DNA from: a virus
Direction: 5' to 3' (one strand)
IMG/VR virus record: IMGVR_UViG_3300025646_005482
Location: 62,001-126,000 of that record
DNA length: 64,000 nt
Made by a program: the position numbers and the translations under genes. Shown here piece after piece: positions 1 through 8,033 of this stretch (within the stretch, counting starts at the first letter, position 1; each line of letters begins with the position of its first letter). A model generated the notes under the pieces. That model did no database searches. It had not been told where the DNA came from and worked only from the letters and a program-made list of their open reading frames with translations.

Positions 1-2
1 AC

Positions 3-353
3 AAAGACTACGCCAAAATTGCTATAGATAGTAAGGAAGAAGTAAAACAAATTTTCCGTGATGTGCTCGACCAAGAAAAAGCATGGGCAAACTATTTGTT
101 CAAACAAGGATCTATGATAGGTCTGAATGCTGAGCTCTTGAATGAGTATGTGGAGTGGCTAGGTAACAAGCGTATGTATGCCATTGGATTATCAAACGAG
201 CGAGGCGGATCTGACCCGCTGCCTTGGACACAAAAGTGGATCAGTGGTGCAGAAGTACAGGTCGCCCCGCAAGAAACTGAAATCACATCATATATTGTTG
301 GTGGTATCAAGAAAGATGTCGACGACGATACATTTAAGGACTTTTCATTCTAA
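3..353 (+). CDS. nrdB: Ribonucleotide reductase class I small (beta) subunit, C-terminal fragment
   Basis: The reading frame is open from the left edge, so the gene starts outside the window. The visible 116 residues match the end of NrdB: a helix with DxxLDQEKAWANYLF, the NPLPWxxxW-like segment (DPLPWTQKW), the QVAPQETEI motif, and an acidic C-terminal tail ending DDTFKDFSF, which in this family docks into the large subunit. NrdB holds the di-iron/tyrosyl radical cofactor used to make deoxynucleotides; those ligands lie upstream and cannot be seen. The stop overlaps the next start (TAATG), so the genes are probably translationally coupled. Confidence 0.9.
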   Translation, partial: KDYAKIAIDSKEEVKQIFRDVLDQEKAWANYLFKQGSMIGLNAELLNEYVEWLGNKRMYAIGLSNERGGSDPLPWTQKWISGAEVQVAPQETEITSYIVGGIKKDVDDDTFKDFSF

Positions 354-1072
354 TGAATAATTTTCAAACAAAAATTCTATCAGAGCTATTTGATATTATA
401 GCTGGTGACGAACCATTAAAACCAAAAAGATTCGAACACATCGATATCTGTCATGCTGGTGAAAACCATATCAGTGACTATACTGATATGGAACCATTGA
501 TGGACAGAATGGGCATTGCAGAATGTCCGAGAGATCTATACGAATTCTATGAATTAATAGGTGCTAATAAAACTATTATCATGCACGATGAATTTGGAGA
601 TCTAGATTGGAACAAGCATTTTGAATGGCCACGAGAAAAGCCCTTCGACATCATCGTAAACTGCGGTAAGTCATCACACATTTTCAATCAATTTGCTTTC
701 TTTGATAACATCCATCGTATGGCTGGTGAAGGCACGTTTATGGTACACGCTGTTCCGTTTTTCTCTACCGTAGAAGCATCAATTTATACATATTCTCCAA
801 ACTTCTTTGCTAGATTATGTGCAGCGAATCAGTATGAAATGTGTGGGTCATTCATCGGCACTACTACGGGTGAAAGATTTTCTCGGATGAAAATATCCCT
901 CGATTATGCGTTGAATAGATACAGCGATGAATTTAAATTTCAAATATGGTCCAACGGCGAAGATAAAGGGTATAAAAGACCCGCTCATGTAGGTGTGATA
1001 TTGCGAAAGAAGAATAACGACCAATTCAAAATACCAGACTACAGAGAACGAGATGATACAGACGCTGATTGA
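353..1072 (+). CDS. Putative SAM-dependent methyltransferase-like protein
   Basis: 239 residues. The central part (FDIIVNCGKSSHIFNQ, then DNIHRMAGEGTFMVHAVPF) resembles the class I methyltransferase pattern in which an acidic strand (FDxVxNxGTxEHxFxQ) is followed by a helix and a GGxxxHxxPF strand. The usual N-terminal GxGxG SAM-binding loop is not evident; the first 70 residues instead hold conserved-looking acidic and His patches. It starts on the stop of nrdB, so it is in the same transcription unit. The substrate is unknown. It could be a degenerate methyltransferase without SAM binding. Confidence 0.45.
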   Translation: MNNFQTKILSELFDIIAGDEPLKPKRFEHIDICHAGENHISDYTDMEPLMDRMGIAECPRDLYEFYELIGANKTIIMHDEFGDLDWNKHFEWPREKPFDIIVNCGKSSHIFNQFAFFDNIHRMAGEGTFMVHAVPFFSTVEASIYTYSPNFFARLCAANQYEMCGSFIGTTTGERFSRMKISLDYALNRYSDEFKFQIWSNGEDKGYKRPAHVGVILRKKNNDQFKIPDYRERDDTDAD

Positions 1073-1247
1073 ACTAATCAAATCAAAATTTAAAATAGAA
1101 ACTCGTATTGTAGATACCGATACGGAATTGAGTTTGGTTGTTGTCAATATGTTTGGCAATGAGGTAATATATGAACACAAACAAGATTTGTTACCTCTGT
1201 TAGAAGCTTTTAAAAGCAGGATAAAAGATGTACAAGAAGACGATTAA
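1053..1247 (+). CDS. Small hypothetical protein
   Basis: 64 residues, overlapping the end of the upstream gene by 20 bases. It starts ATG with amphipathic helix-like sequence (MIQTLIELIKSKFKIETR), followed by a possible beta-hairpin and an acidic C-terminus. I recognise no family. Its place in a string of overlapping small genes in the same direction supports it being real. Confidence 0.5.
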   Translation: MIQTLIELIKSKFKIETRIVDTDTELSLVVVNMFGNEVIYEHKQDLLPLLEAFKSRIKDVQEDD

Positions 1248-1398
1248 TTGTAAATCGTGCGAGGTCAAATGTGACGTAATTATTCGTCAGACTAATTTTG
1301 ATGATGAAGAGATGCCTATCGAGTTTTGTCCTATCTGTAGTGCATCTCTCGAAGATCAGCAGTTTGAATATGATGATGATATGGAGTTAGAGTGGTAA
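1228..1398 (+). CDS. Small zinc-ribbon-like protein
   Basis: A 56-residue reading frame with start ATG at 1228 and an AGGA 5 bases upstream. It carries two CxxC pairs (Cys8/Cys11 and Cys34/Cys37, plus Cys15), the arrangement of a zinc ribbon, with an acidic C-terminal tail. It overlaps the previous gene by 20 bases and the next by 7, the compact packing seen throughout this block. Metal binding is inferred from the cysteines only; function is unknown. Confidence 0.55.
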   Translation: MYKKTINCKSCEVKCDVIIRQTNFDDEEMPIEFCPICSASLEDQQFEYDDDMELEW

Positions 1399-1856
1399 AC
1401 TATCCTGGAATTAGTTCGGCGTGGGATCGTAAGTTCTTAGCGTTAGCACAACACATCTCATCGTGGTCGAAAGACCCGTCAAAAAAGATCGGCGCGGTAG
1501 CTGTTGGTCCTAATCGTAATATTCTCGCCACAGGATATAATGGATTCCCAAAGGGAATACAAGACACCGAAGAAAGACTGAACGATCGCGAGACAAAGTA
1601 TGAGCTCGTGGTACACGCTGAAATGAATTGTATATATAATGCTGTAGAGAATGGAGTTTCACTGAAGGGTGCACATCTCTACGTTTACGGATTACCTATC
1701 TGCCACGAATGTGCAAAAGGCGTAGTACAAGTTGGTATAGGTAGAGTAGTCATCGAAGATGCATTATGCGCCGAACAAAGGTGGTCAGACAGTTTTGCCA
1801 AATCAAAAAGAATCTTCCACGAAGGTAACGTCGTCGTTAACTACTGCAAGTTATGA
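1392..1856 (+). CDS. cd: dCMP deaminase
   Basis: 154 residues from a GTG start that overlaps the upstream gene. It has the cytidine/deoxycytidylate deaminase zinc site: HAE at residues 75-77 (zinc His and catalytic Glu) and PICHEC at 102-107 (Cys104, Cys107). The N-terminal WDRKFLALAQ...WSKDPSKKIGAV and GYNGFP segments are typical of phage and bacterial dCMP deaminases. The enzyme converts dCMP to dUMP for thymidylate synthesis and fits beside nrdB in a nucleotide-supply operon. Confidence 0.9.
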   Translation: MVNYPGISSAWDRKFLALAQHISSWSKDPSKKIGAVAVGPNRNILATGYNGFPKGIQDTEERLNDRETKYELVVHAEMNCIYNAVENGVSLKGAHLYVYGLPICHECAKGVVQVGIGRVVIEDALCAEQRWSDSFAKSKRIFHEGNVVVNYCKL

Positions 1857-2280
1857 AAACCCATGGATACACTTACTAGAAGGTTGGGCGCTCGAGTCTG
1901 AGCATGTACAAAATTTCTATGGTATGGTATATTTGTTAATTAATAAAGAAACTAAACGTAAGTATATCGGCAAGAAGTTTTTTTGGAGTAAGAAGACACT
2001 ACCTCCGCTCAAAGGCAAGAAGAGAAAGAGAAGATCATTAGTCGAATCAGACTGGAAAAATTACTACGGATCAAATCAAGAACTCAAAGATGAGCTAGCT
2101 AATGGTGCCGAGTTCGAACGATATGTGGTTCATCTTTGCGAAACAAAAACAGAGTGTGCATATTGGGAAATGGATTATCAAATTCGTTGTGAAGCACTAC
2201 TCACAGAAGAATACTATAATCAATTTATTGGTGGGAAGATAAACGGAAAATGGCTAAAGAAAAAAGACGAGAAATTCTAA
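1759..2280 (+). CDS. Putative GIY-YIG-like endonuclease
   Basis: Up to 173 residues. The core FYGMVYLLINKETKRKYIGKK looks like a variant GIY-YIG motif (GMVY...KYIGKK), followed by a basic lysine-rich stretch, ESDWKNYYGSN and a conserved-looking Glu (YWEMDYQ). Small proteins of this type occur in T4-like phages and are often called Seg-like homing endonucleases. The start is uncertain: ATG 1759 overlaps the dCMP deaminase gene by 98 bases, and TTG 1795 is an alternative. It could be a non-mobile repair or structure-specific nuclease. Confidence 0.55.
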   Translation: MHYAPNKGGQTVLPNQKESSTKVTSSLTTASYENPWIHLLEGWALESEHVQNFYGMVYLLINKETKRKYIGKKFFWSKKTLPPLKGKKRKRRSLVESDWKNYYGSNQELKDELANGAEFERYVVHLCETKTECAYWEMDYQIRCEALLTEEYYNQFIGGKINGKWLKKKDEKF

Positions 2281-2471
2281 TTTCGCTAGACAATGTGTTT
2301 TCTGCACAAATTCAAAGACATAAAGTCAATGTCGATATCATGATTGATAGCAATGTCGGTGTAGCGGAACACCCTGACGTGATGTTAACTATCGAAGAGG
2401 AGTTAGCAAAAATGGCCGAATGGGAAGATAAACGCGAAGTATTGAGGAAATATTTTGGCGAGTCCGAATGA
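2250..2471 (+). CDS. Small hypothetical protein
   Basis: 73 residues, ATG start, overlapping the previous gene by 31 bases and the glutaredoxin gene by 17. It has an N-terminal basic segment and a C-terminal charged helix (EEELAKMAEWEDKREVLRKYF). No family recognised. The overlap with both neighbours fits the tight gene string here. Confidence 0.5.
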   Translation: MAKEKRREILISLDNVFSAQIQRHKVNVDIMIDSNVGVAEHPDVMLTIEEELAKMAEWEDKREVLRKYFGESE

Positions 2472-2691
2472 TCACATCGTAGTCATCACACAGGAGGGTT
2501 GTCCTCCTTGTGATATGCTGAAGATGTATATTGAACAGAAAGATGTGAAGTGTGTAATGCTAGAAGTGCACACTGATATTTCTTTAGAGGCTGTAGAAAA
2601 AATATGGCCAGAATGCGAAGGTTTTCCATTCGTAACCGTGAATGGTGCTTTTATTGGTGATTTAATGTTCTACTTGGAGAGTGGATTGTAA
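2455..2691 (+). CDS. Glutaredoxin-like protein
   Basis: 78 residues from a TTG start. The redox motif CPPC sits at residues 16-19 right after the first strand, and GFPFVTVNGAFIGD provides the cis-proline and glutathione-site region typical of glutaredoxins. Length is normal for the family. Phage glutaredoxins commonly supply electrons to ribonucleotide reductase, consistent with nrdB nearby. CPPC rather than the more usual CPYC is a mild variation. Confidence 0.85.
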   Translation: MASPNDHIVVITQEGCPPCDMLKMYIEQKDVKCVMLEVHTDISLEAVEKIWPECEGFPFVTVNGAFIGDLMFYLESGL

Positions 2692-2870
2692 TGTTAGATG
2701 TATGGAGAATTAAGAAAACACGAGAGATCGTTTATCCAATGGGTAAAGCCGATGGTAATAATCACACACTAGTTTTATTTCGACATAAGAGACAAACTAA
2801 AGCTGGTAATTATGGTCATCTCAGTGCAGTGAGAAATGATAACTTAATCAAGGATCGTGAAAATGGCTGA
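2691..2870 (+). CDS. Small hypothetical protein
   Basis: A 59-residue reading frame that starts on the last base of the glutaredoxin stop (TAATG) with GGAG upstream, and ends inside the start of the glycosyltransferase gene. Basic and polar; no family recognised. The position filling the gap between two coupled genes is the main support. Confidence 0.55.
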   Translation: MLDVWRIKKTREIVYPMGKADGNNHTLVLFRHKRQTKAGNYGHLSAVRNDNLIKDRENG

Positions 2871-3870
2871 GATACTCGCTGGAGAATTTAAACGCAACGA
2901 AACAAATGAAAAATCAATGGGCGGTACAGAAGTACTGACCATGAAAGTTGCAGAACGAGCTGACCAAAAATTATTGAAAGAATGCCAAATCATTTCTTCT
3001 CGTGTAAAGAGCGAGTTAGCAGATGATAAGATTCGTATTTTTTGGGCACATGATTTGCCAGGCGATCCTGAGGCCGATTTTTTAAAGACCGATCATGGCA
3101 AAGAAAAGTTTCATAAATTCGTGTTTGTATCTAACTGGCAAATGCAGAGATACATCGACCGCTATCAATTACCATGGAGTAAATGTATTGTATTACGCAA
3201 CTTTATTGATACGATACCCGAACACGAAAAACCCAATGACGGCACAATCAATCTGATATACCACACAACACCACACCGAGGCCTAAACATCTTGGCTGCA
3301 GTGTTTCAAAGGATTGCAGAAAAACATAAGAATGTTCATCTTGACGTGTACTCATCATTCGACATATATGGATGGGGCGCCCGAGACAATGATTACAAAG
3401 AAGTGTTTAAGATTCTCGATGATCATCCGAATGCAACTAATCATGGCGCGAAGCCACATGCAGAAGTCGTAGAGGCACTCAAGAAATCTCATATCTTTGC
3501 ATATCCATCTACATGGGCAGAGACTGGTTGTCTTGCACTGATGGAAGCGATGTCAGCTAAAAACGTCTGTGTACACTCCAACTTCGGCGCTTTATATGAA
3601 ACAGCATCACATTGGACAAATATGTACCAGTTTTACGAAGATCCCAATTCACATGCTGGTGCCTTGTTTAATATGTTAGATTTGTCTATCAATCATTACA
3701 AAGACATGTATCATAACACAGGGCCTACGAAGGTATATGCTGATACATTTTATAGTTGGGAAAACAGGGCAGCCGAGTGGAATTCACTGATGAGTGCGCT
3801 GATTGGCCACATTAAAGATAGATCTGTACCGAAAGATGTTGGACCGGTTTTCAGTTATAAGACAACTTGA
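2863..3870 (+). CDS. Glycosyltransferase, family 4-like
   Basis: 335 residues from ATG 2863 (GTG 2857 is also in frame). The C-terminal half has the GT-B nucleotide-sugar pattern: YPSTWAETGCLALMEAM contains an E-x7-E motif (Glu220 and Glu228), followed by VCVHSNFGAL. The N-terminal half has KFVFVSNWQ and a Rossmann-like INLIYHTTPHRGLNIL strand. It may glycosylate phage DNA bases or a virion or host surface component; acceptor and donor cannot be read from sequence. It ends just before a late-type promoter box. Confidence 0.75.
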   Translation: MAEILAGEFKRNETNEKSMGGTEVLTMKVAERADQKLLKECQIISSRVKSELADDKIRIFWAHDLPGDPEADFLKTDHGKEKFHKFVFVSNWQMQRYIDRYQLPWSKCIVLRNFIDTIPEHEKPNDGTINLIYHTTPHRGLNILAAVFQRIAEKHKNVHLDVYSSFDIYGWGARDNDYKEVFKILDDHPNATNHGAKPHAEVVEALKKSHIFAYPSTWAETGCLALMEAMSAKNVCVHSNFGALYETASHWTNMYQFYEDPNSHAGALFNMLDLSINHYKDMYHNTGPTKVYADTFYSWENRAAEWNSLMSALIGHIKDRSVPKDVGPVFSYKTT

Positions 3871-3878
3871 TATAAATA
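3871..3878 (+). promoter_or_regulatory. T4-type late promoter box TATAAATA
   Basis: An exact TATAAATA octamer that ends 5 bases before the next ATG (3884). In T4 this box is centred about 10 bp upstream of the start site, so transcription would begin at or next to the ATG. Confidence 0.6.
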
Positions 3879-3883
3879 GATCT

Positions 3884-4204
3884 ATGAACAATGTCATAGA
3901 GTTTCCGTTAGATCGTCGTCTGGAACAGATGGCGATTGAGGACGGTTTCAATGTCTACGATAAAGTAGAACTCGCCGAATTAGACACAGATCAATACTTG
4001 TCTGAAATGCTTAGTAGTATGTTTAGTAACGACTATAGAGTAGACAATGAAGATTATGTGTACGATATTTCCTTCTTATACGAGACTCTCAAATCATTTG
4101 TCTATAAGATGAATGATTGCCATCACCCCATTCAACACTTCGCGAAGAACTTATACTGGGATGCAGTACATCCAGACACTACTCAATTGGAATTCGATTT
4201 TTAG
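3884..4204 (+). CDS. Hypothetical protein
   Basis: 106 residues. The start is put at ATG 3884 because an upstream in-frame extension would overlap the glycosyltransferase and the promoter box. It begins MNNVIEFPLDRR, is acidic and Tyr/Phe-rich, and ends QLEFDF. No domain recognised. A sigma70-like promoter follows it, so it closes a transcription unit. Confidence 0.65.
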   Translation: MNNVIEFPLDRRLEQMAIEDGFNVYDKVELAELDTDQYLSEMLSSMFSNDYRVDNEDYVYDISFLYETLKSFVYKMNDCHHPIQHFAKNLYWDAVHPDTTQLEFDF

Positions 4205-4205
4205 G

Positions 4206-4234
4206 TTTACAAAGCCACATTTATTTGGTAGAAT
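4206..4234 (+). promoter_or_regulatory. Sigma70-like (early) promoter for rnh
   Basis: TTTACA at 4206-4211, a 17-base spacer ending GG, and TAGAAT at 4229-4234. The same -35/-10 design with exactly 17 bases recurs at 12020, 12348, 13775 and 16293. The start of rnh (GTG 4262) follows, with GGAG at 4251-4254. Confidence 0.75.
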
Positions 4235-4261
4235 ATACCAGTAAATAAGTGGAGTTTAACA

Positions 4262-5098
4262 GTGATTATATTAGATTACAACCAAGTAGCCCTCGCCAGT
4301 CTGATGGTGAGTGGTCCTAAAAACATCAATGCGAATGAAGATCTGCTACGACATATGATCCTCAATTCTATTCGTATGAATAAAGTCAAGTTTGAGAAAG
4401 AGTTCGGCGAGCTAGTTATCGCATGCGACGCTACGTCTAACTGGCGCAAACAGTTCTTCCCATATTACAAAGCGAATCGCAAGAAGAACCGACAAGATTC
4501 TGGTCTAGACTGGAATGAAATCTTTCGTATTCTCAATGCAGTACGCGATGAACTTGCAGAATTCTTTCCCTACCCCACCGTCCGAGTTGAGCATGCCGAA
4601 GCTGATGATGTCATTGCGACTCTTTGTCATGAACACGGTCGCCAACTCGGCGGTGACCCTATCCTCATCTTGTCAGGCGACAAAGACTTCCAGCAGCTCC
4701 AGAAATATTCTAATGTCCAGCAGTATGATCCTACACGAAAGAAATGGATTCGCTGTAATGATCCTGTGGCATTCCTGAAAGAGCATATTATTAAAGGCGA
4801 CACCGGTGATGGTATACCCAATGTGTTGAGTGCTGATGATACATTTGTAGCAAATGCACGACAGAAACCATTACGTTCGAAGAGGATGGCTGAATTGTTG
4901 GAGCATGTACCAGAAGAACTAAGGTATAATTACAGCCGTAATCGTATGCTTATCGATCTCAGTGCCGTACCCAACGACATTAGGGCAAACATCAAAAAGG
5001 TATGCGAAGAACAAGAAGGCAAAGGTCGAGAAAAACTCTTCAATTACTTTATCAAATACAAACTCAAAAATTTAACCGATAGCATCTCGGAGTTTTAA
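4262..5098 (+). CDS. rnh: RNase H / 5'-3' exonuclease of the T4 rnh (FEN) family
   Basis: 278 residues (T4 RNase H is about 305) with a GTG start preceded by GGAG. The metal-binding acidic clusters of the FEN/5'-nuclease fold are visible: Asp5 (LDYN), Asp56 (ACDATSNWR), the EADD cluster near 113-116, SGDKD at 138-142 and GDTGDGIPN near 179-187. It removes RNA primers from lagging-strand fragments during phage replication. Early expression fits its own sigma70-like promoter. The next gene begins 2 bases later. Confidence 0.9.
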   Translation: MIILDYNQVALASLMVSGPKNINANEDLLRHMILNSIRMNKVKFEKEFGELVIACDATSNWRKQFFPYYKANRKKNRQDSGLDWNEIFRILNAVRDELAEFFPYPTVRVEHAEADDVIATLCHEHGRQLGGDPILILSGDKDFQQLQKYSNVQQYDPTRKKWIRCNDPVAFLKEHIIKGDTGDGIPNVLSADDTFVANARQKPLRSKRMAELLEHVPEELRYNYSRNRMLIDLSAVPNDIRANIKKVCEEQEGKGREKLFNYFIKYKLKNLTDSISEF

Positions 5099-5099
5099 A

Positions 5100-5528
5100 A
5101 TGGCAAAATTAATTAGCGATATCTTTAAAGAAATAGAAAAGGTATCTGGCCGAAAGGCAAAAATTCAAAAGTTACAAGAATATCAAAATAACAATGCCTT
5201 CATGCAAATCTTAGAGGCAGTGTGTGACGTTCGAGTTATTTTTGAATTACCTGACGGCGCGCCTCCCTACAATCCTCCTGAAGATATGATCGATAATACA
5301 GGAGGTCTGTACAAAGAAATACGTAAGATGTATATCTTTACGAAGAATAGTCGTAGCGCCGCCATCCAGCCGTTCAAGCGTGAAAAGGTATTCATCGAGA
5401 TGTTAGAGAGTATTCATCCAAATGATGCTGAGCTGATGCTGAGTGTCAAGGAAAAGAAACTGCCGTACAAAGGCATTACATCAAAACTAGTACAGGAAGC
5501 ATTTCCGGAAAGGTTTAAGTATGAGTAA
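5100..5528 (+). CDS. Conserved T4-like phage protein (DUF6433-like)
   Basis: 142 residues. Starts MAKLISDIFKEIEKVSGR and contains GAPPYNPPED and LPYKGITSKLVQEAFPERF, features I associate with an uncharacterised family next to replication genes in marine T4-like phages (DUF6433, recalled rather than searched). It lies immediately after rnh and overlaps the next start. No catalytic motif is visible. Confidence 0.6.
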   Translation: MAKLISDIFKEIEKVSGRKAKIQKLQEYQNNNAFMQILEAVCDVRVIFELPDGAPPYNPPEDMIDNTGGLYKEIRKMYIFTKNSRSAAIQPFKREKVFIEMLESIHPNDAELMLSVKEKKLPYKGITSKLVQEAFPERFKYE

Positions 5529-5694
5529 ATCTAAGAGAGAAAGTAATTACCGCAAAGAAGAGCGTAAATATCAGGATGGTTCACAGCGAGAATTTATCCA
5601 TGAGTACCGCGAGCACAAAGAAGAAAAATATTTAAAAAATGTTCTCAGATCTAACGATCTGGAAGCTCTGTTGGAAGTTGAAGATTATAAATAA
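5521..5694 (+). CDS. Small basic hypothetical protein
   Basis: A 57-residue frame starting at ATG 5521, overlapping the upstream gene by 8 bases. Highly charged (MSKSKRESNYRKEERKYQ...) with a C-terminal amphipathic helix (LRSNDLEALLEVEDYK). Its last codons contain the TATAAATA box used by the next gene. No family recognised. Confidence 0.6.
   Translation: MSKSKRESNYRKEERKYQDGSQREFIHEYREHKEEKYLKNVLRSNDLEALLEVEDYK
5686..5693 (+). promoter_or_regulatory. T4-type late promoter box TATAAATA
   Basis: Exact octamer inside the last codons of the preceding gene, ending 4 bases before ATG 5698. The predicted start site falls within the ATG. Confidence 0.5.
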
Positions 5695-5697
5695 AAC

Positions 5698-5931
5698 ATG
5701 CCTACATACACTTATTTTAATTCTGAGTCCGGTGAACAAGAAGAACATTTCCATAAGATAGCTGAAATGGACGACTTCTCAGCTAGGCACCCCCATCTCA
5801 CTCGAGTTATCACAGCTCCGAAGAACAATATTGTTACTGGCATCAATCAAAAACCTGATGCTGGCTTTCGTGATGTCCTCAAATCAATCAAAAAAGCCTC
5901 AGGGAGGGATAATACAGTCAACACCTTTTAA
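5698..5931 (+). CDS. FmdB-like small protein without zinc cysteines
   Basis: 77 residues. MPTYTYFNSESGEQEEHFHKI mirrors the start of FmdB-family zinc ribbons (MPTYxYxCxxCG...FE), but every cysteine is replaced, so it cannot bind zinc in the usual way. The C-terminal KPDAGFRDVLKSIKKASG is shared with phage members of that group. Function unknown. Confidence 0.6.
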   Translation: MPTYTYFNSESGEQEEHFHKIAEMDDFSARHPHLTRVITAPKNNIVTGINQKPDAGFRDVLKSIKKASGRDNTVNTF

Positions 5932-5966
5932 CCCGTAAGTTTAATAACAAAAAAAGAGTAGGTTAT

Positions 5967-6707
5967 ATGGCACTTTCGAAGAGACAACGACGCGCGTTAC
6001 GTAAGAATGGAATTTTGGATTCGCGTGAACATGTACCACAGAGAGGCATGAAGCTTCAGCCAATTTTTCCGAAAACTTTTGCTCAACAGTTGACTTTTGA
6101 TGCATACGACTCAGGAGACCATTTACTACTTCATGGAATGGCAGGTACAGGTAAAACATTTATTTCATTTTACTTGGCACTGACAGATTTATTCAATAAT
6201 CCCGACTGCGAGTACTACGACATCACAGTCGTACGTTCCGCGGTACCAACCAGAGATATCGGCTTCCTTCCGGGTAATGAAGACGAAAAGCTATCAGTAT
6301 ATGAAGAACCTTATCGAGCAATCTGTAACGAGTTGTTTCGACGCGGCGACGCATACGATATCCTGAAAGAAAAAGAACTAGTAAAGTTTATGTGTACATC
6401 TTTCGTTAGAGGCTGTACAATGGATAATACTATTGTCATTATAGACGAAGTTAACAACATGAATTTTCACGAATTAGATTCGATCATCACACGAATCGGT
6501 GAAAATTGCAGGGTGATCTTTTGCGGTGATTTCCGACAAAGTGATTTAACTAAACAACAGGAGAGACAAGGTCTTCTAGATTTTATGAAGATTATTGACA
6601 GACTACATGGATTCGAACACATTGAATTCCATGCTAACGATATCGTTAGATCATGTCTGGTGAAGGAGTATATCATTGCAAGAGAAGAACTCGGACTTTG
6701 CGCTTAA
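5967..6707 (+). CDS. phoH: PhoH-like P-loop ATPase
   Basis: 246 residues. Walker A is GMAGTGKT at 57-64 and Walker B is TIVIIDE at 155-161, followed by NNMNFHEL and a CGDFRQSD sensor-like segment, all typical of PhoH-type helicase-like ATPases. A basic N-terminal tail (SKRQRRALRKNG) precedes the ATPase core. Such genes are frequent in marine phages; the role is not settled (RNA or DNA metabolism). GAGTAGG lies upstream of the ATG. It overlaps the following nuclease gene by 32 bases. Confidence 0.9.
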   Translation: MALSKRQRRALRKNGILDSREHVPQRGMKLQPIFPKTFAQQLTFDAYDSGDHLLLHGMAGTGKTFISFYLALTDLFNNPDCEYYDITVVRSAVPTRDIGFLPGNEDEKLSVYEEPYRAICNELFRRGDAYDILKEKELVKFMCTSFVRGCTMDNTIVIIDEVNNMNFHELDSIITRIGENCRVIFCGDFRQSDLTKQQERQGLLDFMKIIDRLHGFEHIEFHANDIVRSCLVKEYIIAREELGLCA

Positions 6708-7359
6708 ACTTTTTGAGCCCAAACCCCTAAAACGAATCAACGAGGATGGCCAGAGGCTGTACGTTACTGAAAATGGAGAAAAATATCCATCAGTAACGTC
6801 GGCCCTTGGTGCATTATCGAGGAAGAAGATATGGGAATGGAGACAGCGTGTTGGCGCCGAAACTGCCAACAAGATCTCAACACAGGCATCCCGCGCCGGT
6901 ACTGCAGTGCACCAGATTGCGGAAGACTATATTCTCGGACAGATGAAAGAAGACGTGAATCCGATCGCGTTAAACACCTTTCGAACCATCCAGCCGTATC
7001 TCGATCAGAAAGTGGACGAGATCTACGGCGTGGAACTGCAAATGTATTCGACCGAATTAAAAACGGCCGGAACAACTGATCTTATCTGCCGCTATGACGG
7101 CAAAAACACAATCTTAGACTTCAAAACATCTAAACGTTGGAAATCAAAAGACGAGATTCACTCGTACTTTATGCAAGGCGCTGCGTATGCTACGATGGTC
7201 AAAGAACACTATGATATGGATATCGAACGTATCGTGATTCTGATGGCCGTAAATGCTGGTGAAGGTGCACTCGTATTTGATGAAGCACTCGAAGATTGGC
7301 AACCAATGACACGTAAATTCTTTGATCTATATCATAAAGGAAAACTGAAGGATTTTTAA
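6676..7359 (+). CDS. PD-(D/E)XK (RecB/Cas4-like) exonuclease
   Basis: 227 residues from a TTG start inside phoH. The nuclease signature is present: GTAVHQIAE at 75-83, Glu120 (VELQM), GTTDLI with Asp135, ILDFKT with Asp148-x-Lys150, and a downstream Gln/Tyr helix (YFMQGAAYA). This order matches the exonuclease family found in T4-like marine phages and relatives of the MGME1 group. It likely acts on DNA ends in recombination or host DNA breakdown. TAATG coupling to the next gene. Confidence 0.85.
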   Translation: MQEKNSDFALKLFEPKPLKRINEDGQRLYVTENGEKYPSVTSALGALSRKKIWEWRQRVGAETANKISTQASRAGTAVHQIAEDYILGQMKEDVNPIALNTFRTIQPYLDQKVDEIYGVELQMYSTELKTAGTTDLICRYDGKNTILDFKTSKRWKSKDEIHSYFMQGAAYATMVKEHYDMDIERIVILMAVNAGEGALVFDEALEDWQPMTRKFFDLYHKGKLKDF

Positions 7360-8033
7360 TGGCTACTAAAGAAGTATTTTCGGTTACACCTGATTTCTTA
7401 TCAGTTAAAGAGTGTGATCAACTAGTAAAGTTTTGTGAAAAGTTTAAGGATCGTTGGGGAAATGGCGAAGTATCCGAAGATGGAATTGCGGGTCAAGCTG
7501 CAAGAGATCCTATCCGTAACTGCAAAACGTGGTTTATTCAAGGCGACTTCGATGAGAAAGATCAGAGAGAAGCCGAAAGATTTTACAGGATGATTGATGA
7601 AAGATTCAATCGTGTAAAATTAGAAATGGGTCTTGATAACTGGGTTATTACTGAGAGAGAAGCATTTCAGTATACACACTACGAAAAAAATGACGGATAC
7701 GGTTGGCATAAAGATACACATGATGACCCATACGACTCTGCAATGGGTACTGATCCAGCGCATGACGGTCTAAATAGAAAATTAAGTATGACTATTTTTC
7801 TAAACGATTTTGTTGAGTGGGAAGAAGGTCGCTTTGAAATAGAAAATGCATGGACTCATGGACCTAATGATCCTCATTATAGAATTCATCAGTTCCAACC
7901 AGATTATAGTGATCAAATCAGAAAGGGTACAGCAATTGTTTTCCCTTCATATGTCCAACATAGAGTATCGCCAGTACAATCTGGTGTACGTAAATCACTC
8001 GTCGCTTGGTATCTTGGTCCGCCTTGGGTTTAA
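7359..8033 (+). CDS. 2OG-Fe(II) oxygenase (PiuC/prolyl-4-hydroxylase-like)
   Basis: 224 residues. Iron ligands are readable: H117-x-D119 (GWHKDTHDD) and His201 (VQHRVSPV), with Arg211 (GVRKSLVAW) to hold 2-oxoglutarate. The EAFQYTHYEKNDGYGWHKD strand is typical of the PiuC-like branch common in cyanophages. Substrate unknown. It ends the rightward block; its last 4 bases overlap the convergent gene on the other strand, leaving no room for a terminator. Confidence 0.85.
   Translation: MATKEVFSVTPDFLSVKECDQLVKFCEKFKDRWGNGEVSEDGIAGQAARDPIRNCKTWFIQGDFDEKDQREAERFYRMIDERFNRVKLEMGLDNWVITEREAFQYTHYEKNDGYGWHKDTHDDPYDSAMGTDPAHDGLNRKLSMTIFLNDFVEWEEGRFEIENAWTHGPNDPHYRIHQFQPDYSDQIRKGTAIVFPSYVQHRVSPVQSGVRKSLVAWYLGPPWV

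Noticed and set aside
1392-1856. Intein or frameshift in dCMP deaminase because it overlaps the next frame by 98 bases
   Set aside because: All catalytic residues and the normal length are present; the overlap comes from an uncertain start of the downstream gene.
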